NCBI RefSeq assembly: GCF_003385555.1
Contig: NZ_QOHR01000002.1
Location: 1 to 64,000 of the forward strand
DNA length: 64,000 nucleotides
Direction of reading: 5' to 3'
Source of the DNA: Rhodosalinus sediminis
GTDB lineage: Bacteria; Pseudomonadota; Alphaproteobacteria; Rhodobacterales; Rhodobacteraceae
In this document: piece after piece, positions 25,525 through 33,764 of the stretch
How the letters are laid out: each line of letters begins with the position of its first letter
Numbering within the stretch: the first letter of the stretch is position 1
Position numbers and translations under genes: made by a program
Notes under the pieces: model-generated
Told to the model about the DNA's origin: nothing
Databases searched by the model: none
The model's input: only the letters and a program-made list of their open reading frames with translations

Positions 25525-25955
25525 GCCGGAGCGCCCGCCTCCTCGCCCTCCTCGAGCGGCGCGAGCAGGGGCGCCGCGCGCGCTGCGCCGCCGCCCTGCG
25601 CGAGGCCGAGGCGGCACAGGCCGCGGCAGAGGCGCGGCAGGCGCGCATGCACGCGCTTCTCGCCGAGACCGCCGCGACGCGGGCGGGCGTGCAGGGCGCC
25701 GCCGACCTCAGGGCGCTGCACGATGTCGGCAAGGCGCTCTCGGAGTATCGAGTGCGCTCTGCCCGCGAGGCGGAGGCGACGGCGGCGCGGGTCGCCGATG
25801 CGCGCGCGGACCTCGGGCAGGCCCATGCGCAGGTCAAAGCCCTGAGCGAGCGCCGTGAAGCCGCCGAGCGCGCGGCCCGGGCCGAGGCCGAGGCGCGTGC
25901 CGAGCGCAAGAGCCCCCCGCCGCCGCGGCGCGGTTGGCACGACTCTTGCGAGTGA
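25521..25955 (+). CDS. fliJ: FliJ, export coupling protein
   Basis: 144 residues, starting with GTG inside the fliI stop (GTGA). Almost entirely charged coiled coil (LLALLERREQGRRARCAAAL, later LSERREAAERAARAEAEARA), which is the FliJ fold. FliJ links FliI to FlhA. Sequence identity in this family is low, so the call rests on length, coiled coil and position after fliI. The last bases contain the fliK sigma-54 promoter. Confidence 0.85.
   Translation: MSRSARLLALLERREQGRRARCAAALREAEAAQAAAEARQARMHALLAETAATRAGVQGAADLRALHDVGKALSEYRVRSAREAEATAARVADARADLGQAHAQVKALSERREAAERAARAEAEARAERKSPPPPRRGWHDSCE
25935..25950 (+). promoter_or_regulatory. Sigma-54 promoter of fliK
   Basis: TGGCACGACTCTTGCG fits the -24/-12 consensus and lies inside the last codons of fliJ, 47 bases before the fliK GTG. 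It starts a separate fliKLMN transcription unit. Confidence 0.85.
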
Positions 25956-25997
25956 TCTGGCGCATGACGGGACGCAGGCGATGCGACAGGAGCTGCC

Positions 25998-27722
25998 GTG
26001 ACCAGTGTGGAGATGACGCGATTGAGCGGCGCGGCGCCGCAGCGGCCCGCGCCCCGGAACGATCCGGGCGCGAGCCGGGGCGCGAGCTTCGACGCCCATC
26101 TCTCGCAGGTCGCTGACGCGCCAAGTCGGCCCGCGCCGGACACGCGGGAGCGTGACACGACGACGGCCCCCGACGCGCCGGGAGAAGCCGGCCGCGACAG
26201 GCCGCCCGCCCCGGCGGAGGGTGGCGGCCCGGCGCCAGACCGCGCCGATCGCCCCGACGCGGCGCCGCCGGGCGCGGCGGCCGCCGCGCAGACGCCGGCC
26301 CCGGCGGCAGAGCCCGAACCCCGCGTCACACCCATACAGCAGGCCGCCCACGGTACGCGGGCCACCGAGACCGCCGGAGCGACCCGTGCCGCCCCGCGAT
26401 CCGCCGACGACGCGGCCTCGGCGCCCCTCGATCGCGCGGGCACGCCCCGGGCGGAGGACCGCGTCGGGCGGCCCGGTGCCGCAGACGGGGCCTCGCGTCC
26501 CGCAACCGCGGCCGCACCGCAATCTCCCGGACCCAAGCCCGACGCGGGCCAGCGGGCGGGCGCGACGGCAGCGCCCGGCCGGGCGGATGGCCAGAGCCCG
26601 CACCCCGCCCCCTGGGCGGTCGCGAAGGCCGGGGCCGGAGCCGATGCCGCGCCAGCCCACGCGACAGACGCCGCGCAGCAGAGGCGGCATGCGGCCGAGG
26701 GCGGCAACGCCGCCAGCCGCTCCCCCGCGCCGCCGGCACGCCCCACCAGCCCCGAGAGCCCGGCGCAGGCAGAGATCGCGGCTCCCCGCACGGCGCCCGG
26801 CCGTCCGGACGGGGACGCCCCCCCGGCTGGCCGCACTGACACGTCCGGGGTGACGCAGCGGGCAGCGCCACCGACGCAGGCCCCGCCGCCGGGCACAGCC
26901 GATGCGCGGCCCCCCCTGCCCCCGGCCGCTGGCGCGGGGGGTGGGCGCATGGACGCTAAGTCGCCCGAGGGACGCGCGGGGGCCCCACCCCCCGGGATTG
27001 AGGCGCCGGCAGCACGCCTGCAGCCCGGCGCCGGAGGGACCACGGCGGCGGCGGGCCCGCGCCCCGCCGGCCCGGATGCCGCGGCAGCGACCGTCACGCC
27101 GGTGGCGCGCGCCGCCGAGGGTCCGCGACCGGATACACTACGCCTCCCGCCGGACACCGGCGCGCCCCGCGCCCAGCCCGCGGAGGCCCCGGCGGCGCCG
27201 GGCGCGTCGCCGACCCCTGGCGTGACGGCAACCGGCGTGACGGGCGGCGGCGCGGCGACACTGACTGGCGCGGCGGGAGCGATCGACACCGAAGCGCCCG
27301 GCTGGGCGTCCCGCGTCGTGCAGGAGGTCCGCCTCGCCCGGGAGGGGGGCGCGCAGGAGCATGACCTTGTGCTGCGGCCGGAACGCCTCGGCCGGGTGCA
27401 GATCCGCTTGGAGCTCGGCGACGGCAACGTCGCGGTGCGCATTCTCACGGAGACGCCGGAGGCCGCGCGCCTCTTCGCCGAGGCGCAGCCGCGCCTCGCC
27501 GACGCGTTCGGACGGGCCGGCCTCGAGCTCGCGCAGCATCACTCGGAGAGCGCGCCGCAGACCGGCGGCGAACGCCAGACCGGACAGAACGGATACGCCC
27601 GACAGGGCACGCCCGGACCGGAGGCGGAGGCCCGGGAGCCTGAGAGCGTCGCCGACCACGAAAGCGCCCCCTCGCATGGCCCCGAGGCGCCACGCCGCGG
27701 CGGCATCGATCTGACCGCATAA
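25998..27722 (+). CDS. fliK: FliK, hook-length control protein
   Basis: 574 residues from a GTG with AGGAG upstream. The first 430 residues are low-complexity Ala/Pro/Gly/Arg, expected for the exported ruler portion. The C-terminal domain has the Flg_hook pattern (HDLVLRPERLGRVQIRLELG, then VAVRILTETPEAARLF), which flips export specificity at FlhB. The final segment is Gln/Glu rich. It is 12 bases before fliL. Confidence 0.92.
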   Translation: MTSVEMTRLSGAAPQRPAPRNDPGASRGASFDAHLSQVADAPSRPAPDTRERDTTTAPDAPGEAGRDRPPAPAEGGGPAPDRADRPDAAPPGAAAAAQTPAPAAEPEPRVTPIQQAAHGTRATETAGATRAAPRSADDAASAPLDRAGTPRAEDRVGRPGAADGASRPATAAAPQSPGPKPDAGQRAGATAAPGRADGQSPHPAPWAVAKAGAGADAAPAHATDAAQQRRHAAEGGNAASRSPAPPARPTSPESPAQAEIAAPRTAPGRPDGDAPPAGRTDTSGVTQRAAPPTQAPPPGTADARPPLPPAAGAGGGRMDAKSPEGRAGAPPPGIEAPAARLQPGAGGTTAAAGPRPAGPDAAAATVTPVARAAEGPRPDTLRLPPDTGAPRAQPAEAPAAPGASPTPGVTATGVTGGGAATLTGAAGAIDTEAPGWASRVVQEVRLAREGGAQEHDLVLRPERLGRVQIRLELGDGNVAVRILTETPEAARLFAEAQPRLADAFGRAGLELAQHHSESAPQTGGERQTGQNGYARQGTPGPEAEAREPESVADHESAPSHGPEAPRRGGIDLTA

Positions 27723-27734
27723 CGGAAGAGCGAC

Positions 27735-28253
27735 ATGGCCGACACCACCGACCCCGAACCGCCGCGCAAGACCTCGCGGCTCAGGATCGCCCTGCTTCTG
27801 CTGATCGGCGCGGCCCTCGCCGGCGCGGGCTTCGCCGCCGGCCACGTCATGAGCGGCTCGCGGCTGAGCCCGACCGAGGAGGCGCTGCGCCTGCTCGAGG
27901 AGAAGGCCCTCGCGGCGGGACCCGACGCGGCCGACGCCGAGCCGATCTACTTCGAGTTCGAGGAGAAGCTCCTGAGCAACCTGTCCGGCTCACGGCACAT
28001 GGTGCAGATCGGCGTCGGCGTCTCGACCCGCGCCGGACAGGAGGTGATCGACGCGATCGAGACCCACCGCATGGCGCTGCGCTCGGACATGCTCGCCGTG
28101 ATGAGCGGCTTCGCGGTCGAGACCGTCGAGGGCGCGGAGGGCCGCGCCCGCCTCGCCGCCGCGCTGCGCGACCGGCTCGATTCGCGCCTTCAGGAGCTGT
28201 CGGGCGTGTCGGGCCTCGAGAGCGTCTATTTCACCAGTTTCCTCGTCCAGTAG
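27735..28253 (+). CDS. fliL: FliL, stator-associated membrane protein
   Basis: 172 residues: one N-terminal TM (LRIALLLLIGAALAGAGFAAG) and a periplasmic FliL domain that starts at YFEFEEKLLSNLSGSRHMVQ and ends in YFTSFLVQ, the usual FliL C-terminus. It supports stator assembly around the motor; in R. sphaeroides FliL is needed for rotation and works with MotF and MotB. Good GGAAG before the ATG. Confidence 0.94.
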   Translation: MADTTDPEPPRKTSRLRIALLLLIGAALAGAGFAAGHVMSGSRLSPTEEALRLLEEKALAAGPDAADAEPIYFEFEEKLLSNLSGSRHMVQIGVGVSTRAGQEVIDAIETHRMALRSDMLAVMSGFAVETVEGAEGRARLAAALRDRLDSRLQELSGVSGLESVYFTSFLVQ

Positions 28254-28262
28254 GCCCGCGTC

Positions 28263-29258
28263 ATGAAGGGCAAGCAGAAACTGAACGCCCGGCAGGTCGC
28301 CGAACTCTTCAGCGGGCTCGAGAAGGCGGACGGCGCGGCCGAGGAGAAGACGCGCTCCGGCGCGGTCGTGCGGCCCTACAAGCTGGGGCAGGACGACCTG
28401 TCGGTGCTGGGCGATCTGCACGGCCTGCGCGCGATCAACGAGCGCTTCTGCCGCCTCGCGCGCGGCACCTTTTTTCCGATGCTGCAGGTGCAGCCGCGGA
28501 TCTCGGCCTTTCCGCCGGCGATCAAGCGCTTCGACGACTACGCCGACCAGCTGGAGAACTTCGTCTCGCTCACCACGAGCGAGGCGGTGGAGCTGCGCGG
28601 CTCGACGCTGACGGTGATGACGCCGGCCTTCGTCTCGCTGCTCACGCAGACGTTCTTCGGCGGACGCCTCGCGCAGGCCGCGCGCCCGCGCGACGAATTC
28701 ACGCTCGCCGAGCGGCGCGTGATCCAGACCGTCTGCGACGGGCTGAACGCGGCCCTCGCGGAGGCCTGGAGCGAGACGCTGCCGGTGCGCTTCGAGCAGC
28801 AGTCGCAGGAGGACAACCTCCAGTTCGCGAGCTTCGTCGGAAGCTCGGAGGTGGTCGTCATCTGCTCGTTCATGGTTCAGCTGCCCGAGACGGCCTCGGC
28901 CGAGTTCGACCTGCTCTACCCGCTGGAGACGCTGAAACCCGTCCTCGCGCAGTTGCGCGCGCGCACCCAGTCCGAGCAGGTCCGCTCGGACGCGGCGTGG
29001 CGGGCGCGGCTGGAACAGGCGGTGCTGTCGGTGCCGCTGCGGATGACCGCGCGGCTCGGCGACGCCGAGGTGGCGCTGCACACCCTGCGCGCCGCACGCG
29101 CGGGACGGGCGGAGCCGGTGCCGATCGCGCCGCGGCCGCGCCTCTACGTGGACGGAAAGCCGCTCTGCGAGGTGGAGATCGGCCGCGCATCGGCGCAGGC
29201 GGCCGTGCGCGTGACACGGGCGCTTTCGGATCACGCGCAGCGAAAGGAGACGGCATGA
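28263..29258 (+). CDS. fliM: FliM, C-ring switch protein
   Basis: 331 residues. Middle domain with LHGLRAINERFCRLARGTFF and later LNAALAEAWSETLPVRFEQ; C-terminal SpoA-like domain. FliM binds phospho-CheY and relays the signal to FliG. The usual N-terminal CheY-binding 'LSQxEID' motif is changed to LNARQVAELF, so CheY contact may differ. It overlaps fliN by 4 bases. Confidence 0.95.
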   Translation: MKGKQKLNARQVAELFSGLEKADGAAEEKTRSGAVVRPYKLGQDDLSVLGDLHGLRAINERFCRLARGTFFPMLQVQPRISAFPPAIKRFDDYADQLENFVSLTTSEAVELRGSTLTVMTPAFVSLLTQTFFGGRLAQAARPRDEFTLAERRVIQTVCDGLNAALAEAWSETLPVRFEQQSQEDNLQFASFVGSSEVVVICSFMVQLPETASAEFDLLYPLETLKPVLAQLRARTQSEQVRSDAAWRARLEQAVLSVPLRMTARLGDAEVALHTLRAARAGRAEPVPIAPRPRLYVDGKPLCEVEIGRASAQAAVRVTRALSDHAQRKETA

Positions 29259-29557
29259 GCGAACAGAACGAGTCCCTGGAGACCGCGGGCGGCGGCGCGA
29301 TGGCGCAGCTCGCGCAACTCGACGACATCAAGCTCCGGCTGTCGGTCGAGGTCGGGCGCACCGAGCTCACCATCCGCGAGGTGCTCGACCTCAAGGAGGG
29401 CTCGGTGGTGGAGCTCGACCGGCTGGCCGGCGACCCGCTCGACATCTTCGCCAACGGCACGATGATCGCCCGGGGCGAGGTCGTGGTGGCCGGCGAACGC
29501 TTCGGCATCCGCTTCTCGCAGGTGGTCGACCCGGCCGAGCGCACGCCGGAGGACTGA
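29255..29557 (+). CDS. fliN: FliN, C-ring switch protein
   Basis: 100 residues. The whole C-terminal part is a SpoA domain: LRLSVEVGRTELTIREVLDL, then GSVVELDRLAGDPLDIFANG and GEVVVAGERFGIRF. FliN forms the base of the C ring and helps dock FliH. It starts in the fliM stop codon (ATGA). Confidence 0.96.
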   Translation: MSEQNESLETAGGGAMAQLAQLDDIKLRLSVEVGRTELTIREVLDLKEGSVVELDRLAGDPLDIFANGTMIARGEVVVAGERFGIRFSQVVDPAERTPED

Positions 29558-29566
29558 GGCACGGTT

Positions 29567-29582
29567 TGGCACGATTCATGCT
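29567..29582 (+). promoter_or_regulatory. Sigma-54 promoter of fliOPQR-flhB
   Basis: TGGCACGATTCATGCT lies in the 55-base gap between fliN and fliO, with AT in place of the TT of the -12 box. It makes fliO the first gene of its own unit. Confidence 0.8.
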
Positions 29583-29612
29583 TCCTTCGCCCTGTCACGC
29601 AAGGGGGAACGG

Positions 29613-29894
29613 ATGCAGGGCGTCGGTCTCGAACAATGGCTCACCGCGGCGGGGTTCCTCGCGGCGCTCGGGCTCGTCTGGCTGCTGGTGCAGCGCAACC
29701 GCCACCACCTCGCCGAGCGCCTCGCCACGTCCCGGCGCATGCGCGTCGAGGAGGTGACGGCCCTCGCCGGGGACACGCGGGCGGTACTGCTCGCCGTGGA
29801 CGGGCGCGAGCACCTCGTCGTTTGCCCGCGCCGGGGCACGCCCGCGATCGCCCCGCTGCCCGCCGCGCCCGAGGGACCGGAGGGCGCGTCATGA
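29613..29894 (+). CDS. fliO: FliO, export gate assembly protein
   Basis: 93 residues, short even for FliO. One TM near the start (WLTAAGFLAALGLVWLLVQR) followed by a small beta-rich cytoplasmic domain (RRMRVEEVTALAGDTRAVLL, DGREHLVVC). FliO helps FliP form its ring. The ATG overlaps no other gene upstream; the end overlaps fliP as ATGA. Confidence 0.88.
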   Translation: MQGVGLEQWLTAAGFLAALGLVWLLVQRNRHHLAERLATSRRMRVEEVTALAGDTRAVLLAVDGREHLVVCPRRGTPAIAPLPAAPEGPEGAS

Positions 29895-30643
29895 TCCGGC
29901 GCCTGCTTCCGCTCGCCGCCGCCGCGCTCGCCCTCGGCGCCGCGACGGCAGAGGCGCAGGGCATGCCGGTGCTCACGCTCGACGAGGGCGCGGGCGGCAC
30001 GCGCTACTCGCTGTCGCTCCAGGTGCTCTTCCTGATGACGGCGCTCACGATCCTGCCGTCGCTCGTCCTCGGCATGAGCGCCTTCACCCGGATCATCATC
30101 GTGCTGTCGATCCTGCGCCAGGCGCTCGGCACGCAGCAGACGCCGCCCAATCAGGTGCTGATCGCGATCACGCTCTTCCTGAGTTTCTTCGTGATGCAGC
30201 CCGTGCTCTCGGAGATGAACGACACGGCGCTGACCCCCTACCTCGAGGAGCGCATCGGCGCGCGCGAGGCGCTGGAGCGGGCGCGCGCCCCGATCTCGGC
30301 CTTCATGATCGAGAACACGCGCCGGAACGACCTTCTGCTCTTCGCCGATCTCGCGGGCGTCGACGGCTTCGAGAGCCGCGAAGAGGTGCCGCTCTCCGTG
30401 CTTCTCCCCGCCTTCATCACCTCCGAGCTCAAGACGGCCTTCCAGATCGGTTTCCTGATCTTCCTGCCGTTCCTCGTGATCGACATGGTGATCGCCTCGA
30501 TCCTGATGGCGCTCGGCATGATGATGCTCTCGCCGATGCTCGTTTCCCTGCCCTTCAAGCTGCTGCTGTTCGTGCTGGTGGACGGCTGGGCGCTGACCAT
30601 GGGCTCGCTGGCGAGCGGCTTCGGAACGGGGGTGATGCCGTGA
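29891..30643 (+). CDS. fliP: FliP, export gate core protein
   Basis: 250 residues. Cleavable signal peptide (LLPLAAAALALGAATAEA), then FliP membrane segments with the family motifs LTILPSLVLGMSAFTRIIIV, LRQALGTQQTPPNQVLI and FQIGFLIFLPFLVIDMVIAS. Forms the FliP-FliQ-FliR export channel. Overlaps both neighbours by 4 bases. Confidence 0.97.
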   Translation: MIRRLLPLAAAALALGAATAEAQGMPVLTLDEGAGGTRYSLSLQVLFLMTALTILPSLVLGMSAFTRIIIVLSILRQALGTQQTPPNQVLIAITLFLSFFVMQPVLSEMNDTALTPYLEERIGAREALERARAPISAFMIENTRRNDLLLFADLAGVDGFESREEVPLSVLLPAFITSELKTAFQIGFLIFLPFLVIDMVIASILMALGMMMLSPMLVSLPFKLLLFVLVDGWALTMGSLASGFGTGVMP

Positions 30644-30906
30644 CCTACGACGCCAACATCGAGCATCTCCGCCTCGCCTACTGGAACATCCTGCTGACCG
30701 CGGGGCCGGTGCTGGGCGTGGCGCTCGCGGTCAGCCTTCTGGTGGGCGTGCTGCAGGCGGCGACCTCGGTGAACGAGGCGACGCTGAGCTTCGTGCCGAA
30801 GCTCGCGGTGGTGCTGCTGACCATGGGGCTCGCCTCGGGCTTCATGATGAAGGTGATGACCGACTACGTCGCGATCATCTTCGAGACGATCGCGACGATC
30901 CGCTGA
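30640..30906 (+). CDS. fliQ: FliQ, export gate protein
   Basis: 88 residues with two TM helices (ILLTAGPVLGVALAVSLLVG and the second at LAVVLLTMGLASGFMM). The FliQ motif LQAATSVNEATLSFVPKL is intact. GTG start overlaps the fliP stop (GTGA). Confidence 0.96.
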   Translation: MTYDANIEHLRLAYWNILLTAGPVLGVALAVSLLVGVLQAATSVNEATLSFVPKLAVVLLTMGLASGFMMKVMTDYVAIIFETIATIR

Positions 30907-31724
30907 TGCTGACGGGCGCGGACGCCATGGCGGGCCTGCCCGCGCTGGAGCTCGCGGCGGCGATGACCTGGGCCTTTCAGTTCCTGTTCTCGATGCTGCG
31001 CATCGGCGCCTTCCTGATCGCCTCGCCGCTCTTCGGCGCACGCTTCATCCCGCTGCCCGTGCGCATCGTGGCCGCCGCCGCGCTCACGCTGCCCGCGCTC
31101 TCGCTCTACGATCCGCCCGGGCCGGACGCCTTCCGCAGCCTCGCGCTGGTGCCGGCCGCGCTGACGGAGATCGCCATCGGCGCGATCGCGGGGCTTCTTC
31201 TGACGGTCGTCTTCGGCGCCGCGACGCTCGCCGGCGACCGCATCGCCAATACCGCCGGCCTCGGCTTCGCCTCGCAGGTGGACCCGGCGAACGGGCTGAC
31301 GATGCCCGTCGTCAGCCAGATGTTCAGCCTCTTCCTGCTCGCGGTCTTCGTCTCGCAGGACGGTCACCTGACGGCGATCCGCCTCGTGCTGGAAAGCTAC
31401 GCGGTGCTGCCGCCGGGCCAGCCGGCCGACCTCGCCCGCGGGGCGGCGCACGGGCTCGAGGCGGTGGGGCTGATGTTCGTCGCGGGCGCGCAGCTGATGA
31501 TGCCGGCGGTGACCGTGCTTTTGCTCGTGAACATGGTCGTCGGCGTGGTCACGCGCTCGGCGCCGCAGCTCAACATCTTCTCGGTGGGCTTCCCGATGAC
31601 GATCCTCGCCGGCGTCGCGCTCCTCTGGTGGGGGGCGCCGACGATGGGCGTCGCGCTCTCGGCGCTCGCCGAGGCGGCGCTGATGCGGCTCTCGGACGGT
31701 TTGCAGGGCCTCGCCGATGGCTGA
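30906..31724 (+). CDS. fliR: FliR, export gate protein
   Basis: 272 residues, multi-pass. Family features: MTWAFQFLFSMLRIGAFLIA, PLFGARFIPLPVRI, GDRIANTAGLGFASQVDP and SAPQLNIFSVGFPMTILAGV. Starts in the fliQ stop (TGATG) and overlaps flhB by 8 bases. Confidence 0.97.
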   Translation: MLTGADAMAGLPALELAAAMTWAFQFLFSMLRIGAFLIASPLFGARFIPLPVRIVAAAALTLPALSLYDPPGPDAFRSLALVPAALTEIAIGAIAGLLLTVVFGAATLAGDRIANTAGLGFASQVDPANGLTMPVVSQMFSLFLLAVFVSQDGHLTAIRLVLESYAVLPPGQPADLARGAAHGLEAVGLMFVAGAQLMMPAVTVLLLVNMVVGVVTRSAPQLNIFSVGFPMTILAGVALLWWGAPTMGVALSALAEAALMRLSDGLQGLADG

Positions 31725-32880
31725 GGAAAACGAGGACGGACAGGAAAAGACCGAGGAACCGACCCCGCGCCGGCTCGAGAAGGCGCGCGAGGAGGGACAG
31801 GTCCTCTCCTCGAAGGAGGTCTTCGTCTTCGTCGGCATGGCGGCGGCGACGCTGATGCTCGGCGCCGGGCTGAGCTACCTGCCGGAGGTTTCGTCGGGCT
31901 GGGGCGGGTACCTGCGCTTCGCCGGGCCCGAGCGGCTCGACGCGCAGATCGCCGCGCGCGGGCGGGCGGCGCTGGAGCTCTGCCTCTGGATCGGGCTTCT
32001 CGTCGGCGTGCCGCTCACGGCGCTGACGCTGCTCGCGCAGGCGGCGATGGGCGGCGGCCTCACCTTCGCGGCCAAGGCGCTGCAGCCCAAGCCCTCCAAG
32101 CTCGACCCGCTCAAGGGGTTGAAGCGCATGGTCTCGATGAAGGCGCTGGTCGAGCTGACGAAAGCGGTGCTCAAGGTCGCGCTGCTTATCGGCGCGGCGC
32201 TCGTGGTGCTCGTCCCGGCGCTGCCGCGCCTCGACGCGCTGATCTTCGCCACCTCCGCCGAGGCGATGGACGTCTTCGGGGGTGTCACCGTGCGGGTCCT
32301 CGGCGCGCTCTGCGTCGGGCTCTTGGCGATTGCGGCGGTCGATCTCGCCTGGCAGATCCACAGCCATTTCAAGCAGTTGCGGATGACCCGGCAGGAGGTG
32401 AAGGACGAGCGCAAGCAGACCGAGGGCTCGCCCGAGGTCAAGGGAGAGGTCCGCCGCCGGCAGATGGACGCCTCGCGCAAGGGCGCGGAGCGGCGCCGCG
32501 CGCTCGACGACTTGCCGGCGGCCACCAGCATCGTGACCAACCCGGCGCATTTCGCCGTGGCGATGCGCTACGTGCCCGGCGAGACCGAGGCGCCCGTGGT
32601 CGTCGCCTTGGGCGACGGCGCGCTCGCCCACCGCATCGTCGAGATCGGCGGGCGCGCGCAGGTGCCGGTGATGCGCGTGCCGCTGCTCGCCCGCGCGCTC
32701 TATTTCACCGCCGAGATCGGCGCGCCCATCCCCGAGGATCTCTACGCCGCCGTCGCGGTGATCGAGGCCCATGTGCAGCGCCTCGAGCACGGCCTCGCCT
32801 CGGAGCTTCCCGAGATCGAGGTGCCCGCCTCGATGCGCTTCGACGAACACGGATATCCGCTGGAAGGAGAAAAGCCATGA
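31717..32880 (+). CDS. flhB: FlhB, export specificity switch protein, with NPAH instead of NPTH
   Basis: 387 residues: N-terminal cytoplasmic segment (EKTEEPTPRRLEKAREEGQV), four membrane helices, then the FlhB-C domain. The autocleavage site, normally Asn-Pro-Thr-His, reads Asn275-Pro-Ala-His278 (TNPAHFAVAMRY). The Asn and Pro needed for cleavage are kept, but the Thr is Ala. FlhB switches from rod/hook to filament export under FliK control. Ends with ATGA overlap to a small gene. Confidence 0.95.
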   Translation: MAEENEDGQEKTEEPTPRRLEKAREEGQVLSSKEVFVFVGMAAATLMLGAGLSYLPEVSSGWGGYLRFAGPERLDAQIAARGRAALELCLWIGLLVGVPLTALTLLAQAAMGGGLTFAAKALQPKPSKLDPLKGLKRMVSMKALVELTKAVLKVALLIGAALVVLVPALPRLDALIFATSAEAMDVFGGVTVRVLGALCVGLLAIAAVDLAWQIHSHFKQLRMTRQEVKDERKQTEGSPEVKGEVRRRQMDASRKGAERRRALDDLPAATSIVTNPAHFAVAMRYVPGETEAPVVVALGDGALAHRIVEIGGRAQVPVMRVPLLARALYFTAEIGAPIPEDLYAAVAVIEAHVQRLEHGLASELPEIEVPASMRFDEHGYPLEGEKP

Positions 32881-33083
32881 CACGCAATGAACGCCGCGGC
32901 GCGGGGCGGGTGATCTCGGCCGTGACCTTCGCCGGCGCGGGCGCCGTCTTCGGGGCGGCGGCGAGCGGCGGCGCGCACGGGCCGGCGGCCTCCGTCGTGC
33001 TGGCCCTGAGCGCCGCGGCCTGTTTCGGCGCGGCGCTCGGCCCGGCCATCGCCCGGCGGACGCGTGCGCGCGACGATCGTTAG
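32877..33083 (+). CDS. Small two-helix membrane protein after flhB
   Basis: 68 residues, coupled to flhB by ATGA. Two hydrophobic stretches (VISAVTFAGAGAVFGAAASG and VVLALSAAACFGAALGPAIA) flanked by basic residues. No known family recognised. Its end overlaps the convergent gene at 33080 by 4 bases. Confidence 0.55.
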   Translation: MTRNERRGAGRVISAVTFAGAGAVFGAAASGGAHGPAASVVLALSAAACFGAALGPAIARRTRARDDR

Positions 33084-33616
33084 AGCGCCGGGCGCACCCG
33101 CGCCCCCGCGGCGAGCCGCACCGCCCAGGCGTGCACCTCCTCCGCGAAGATGAGCGCGACCTCCGGATGCGCGCGCAGGAGCGCGTCGATCGCCCGCTCG
33201 CGGCCCGCGAGGGGCGGCTCGGCCTCCTCGAGGTTCGCGGGCGCCCAGTCGCGGCCGGGCAGGCGCAGCTCGATCCCGGCGGCCGAGACGTCGCGATAGC
33301 CCCAGCGGAAGCCGAACAGGTCGTATTCGAAGGGGCCGTCGCCCTCCGGTGCGCCCTCGAGGCGGATCAGGTGCATCCGGACGAAATCGAGGAGCGCGTC
33401 GCGCGTGCGTTCGAGGATCTCGGCCCCGATCGCGCGCCAGCCGGCCTCGCGCCCGGCGTCGAGCCGTTCCCAGGCGGCGTCGCACCCCGCCGGACGAAAG
33501 GCCAGCCCGCCCTCCGCGTCGGCCTCGGCGATCTCGAAGACGCTCTCGGCCACCTCGAGCCGCGCGAACGGCGCGGCCGCGCGTGTTTCCTGATCCTCGA
33601 TCGTTTCGCTGCCCAT
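33080..33616 (-). CDS. Unknown 178-aa protein under a candidate sigma-28 promoter
   Basis: 178 residues, soluble, acidic, Trp-rich for its size, with no signal peptide. Recognisable only as a compact alpha/beta protein (ARLEVAESVFEIAEADAEGG, FEYDLFGFRWGYRDVSAAGI, HPEVALIFAEEVHAWAVRLA). GGAGG before ATG 33616 decides the start; an upstream extension crosses the promoter. It is transcribed against the flhB operon and touches it at the 3' end. The sigma-28 promoter places it with late flagellar or chemotaxis genes, but the function is unknown. Confidence 0.8.
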   Translation of the reverse strand: MGSETIEDQETRAAAPFARLEVAESVFEIAEADAEGGLAFRPAGCDAAWERLDAGREAGWRAIGAEILERTRDALLDFVRMHLIRLEGAPEGDGPFEYDLFGFRWGYRDVSAAGIELRLPGRDWAPANLEEAEPPLAGRERAIDALLRAHPEVALIFAEEVHAWAVRLAAGARVRPAL

Positions 33617-33651
33617 CCCGCGCCTCCGGTGGTGTCGTGCCCGTCCCGAAA

Positions 33652-33679
33652 GAGAACGGCACATGCGCGCCGCCGCTTA
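33652..33679 (-). promoter_or_regulatory. Candidate sigma-28 promoter of the 178-aa gene
   Basis: On the minus strand: TAAG, 15 bases, GCCGTTCTC. Spacing is ideal and the -10 is close to those of fliD and flgM. It is 36 bases before the ATG and lies back to back with the motF sigma-54 promoter. Confidence 0.6.
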
Positions 33680-33713
33680 GGGCCAGGGGCCCGAGTTCGC
33701 AGCGCGCGCCGTC

Positions 33714-33729
33714 TGGCACGAATGCTGCA
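33714..33729 (+). promoter_or_regulatory. Sigma-54 promoter of the motF unit
   Basis: TGGCACGAATGCTGCA has the full -24 box and CTGC at -12. It is 36 bases before the ATG at 33765. Confidence 0.8.
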
Positions 33730-33764
33730 AGGCCGTCCGGCGACCCGGTGACAGGAGCGCTCCC

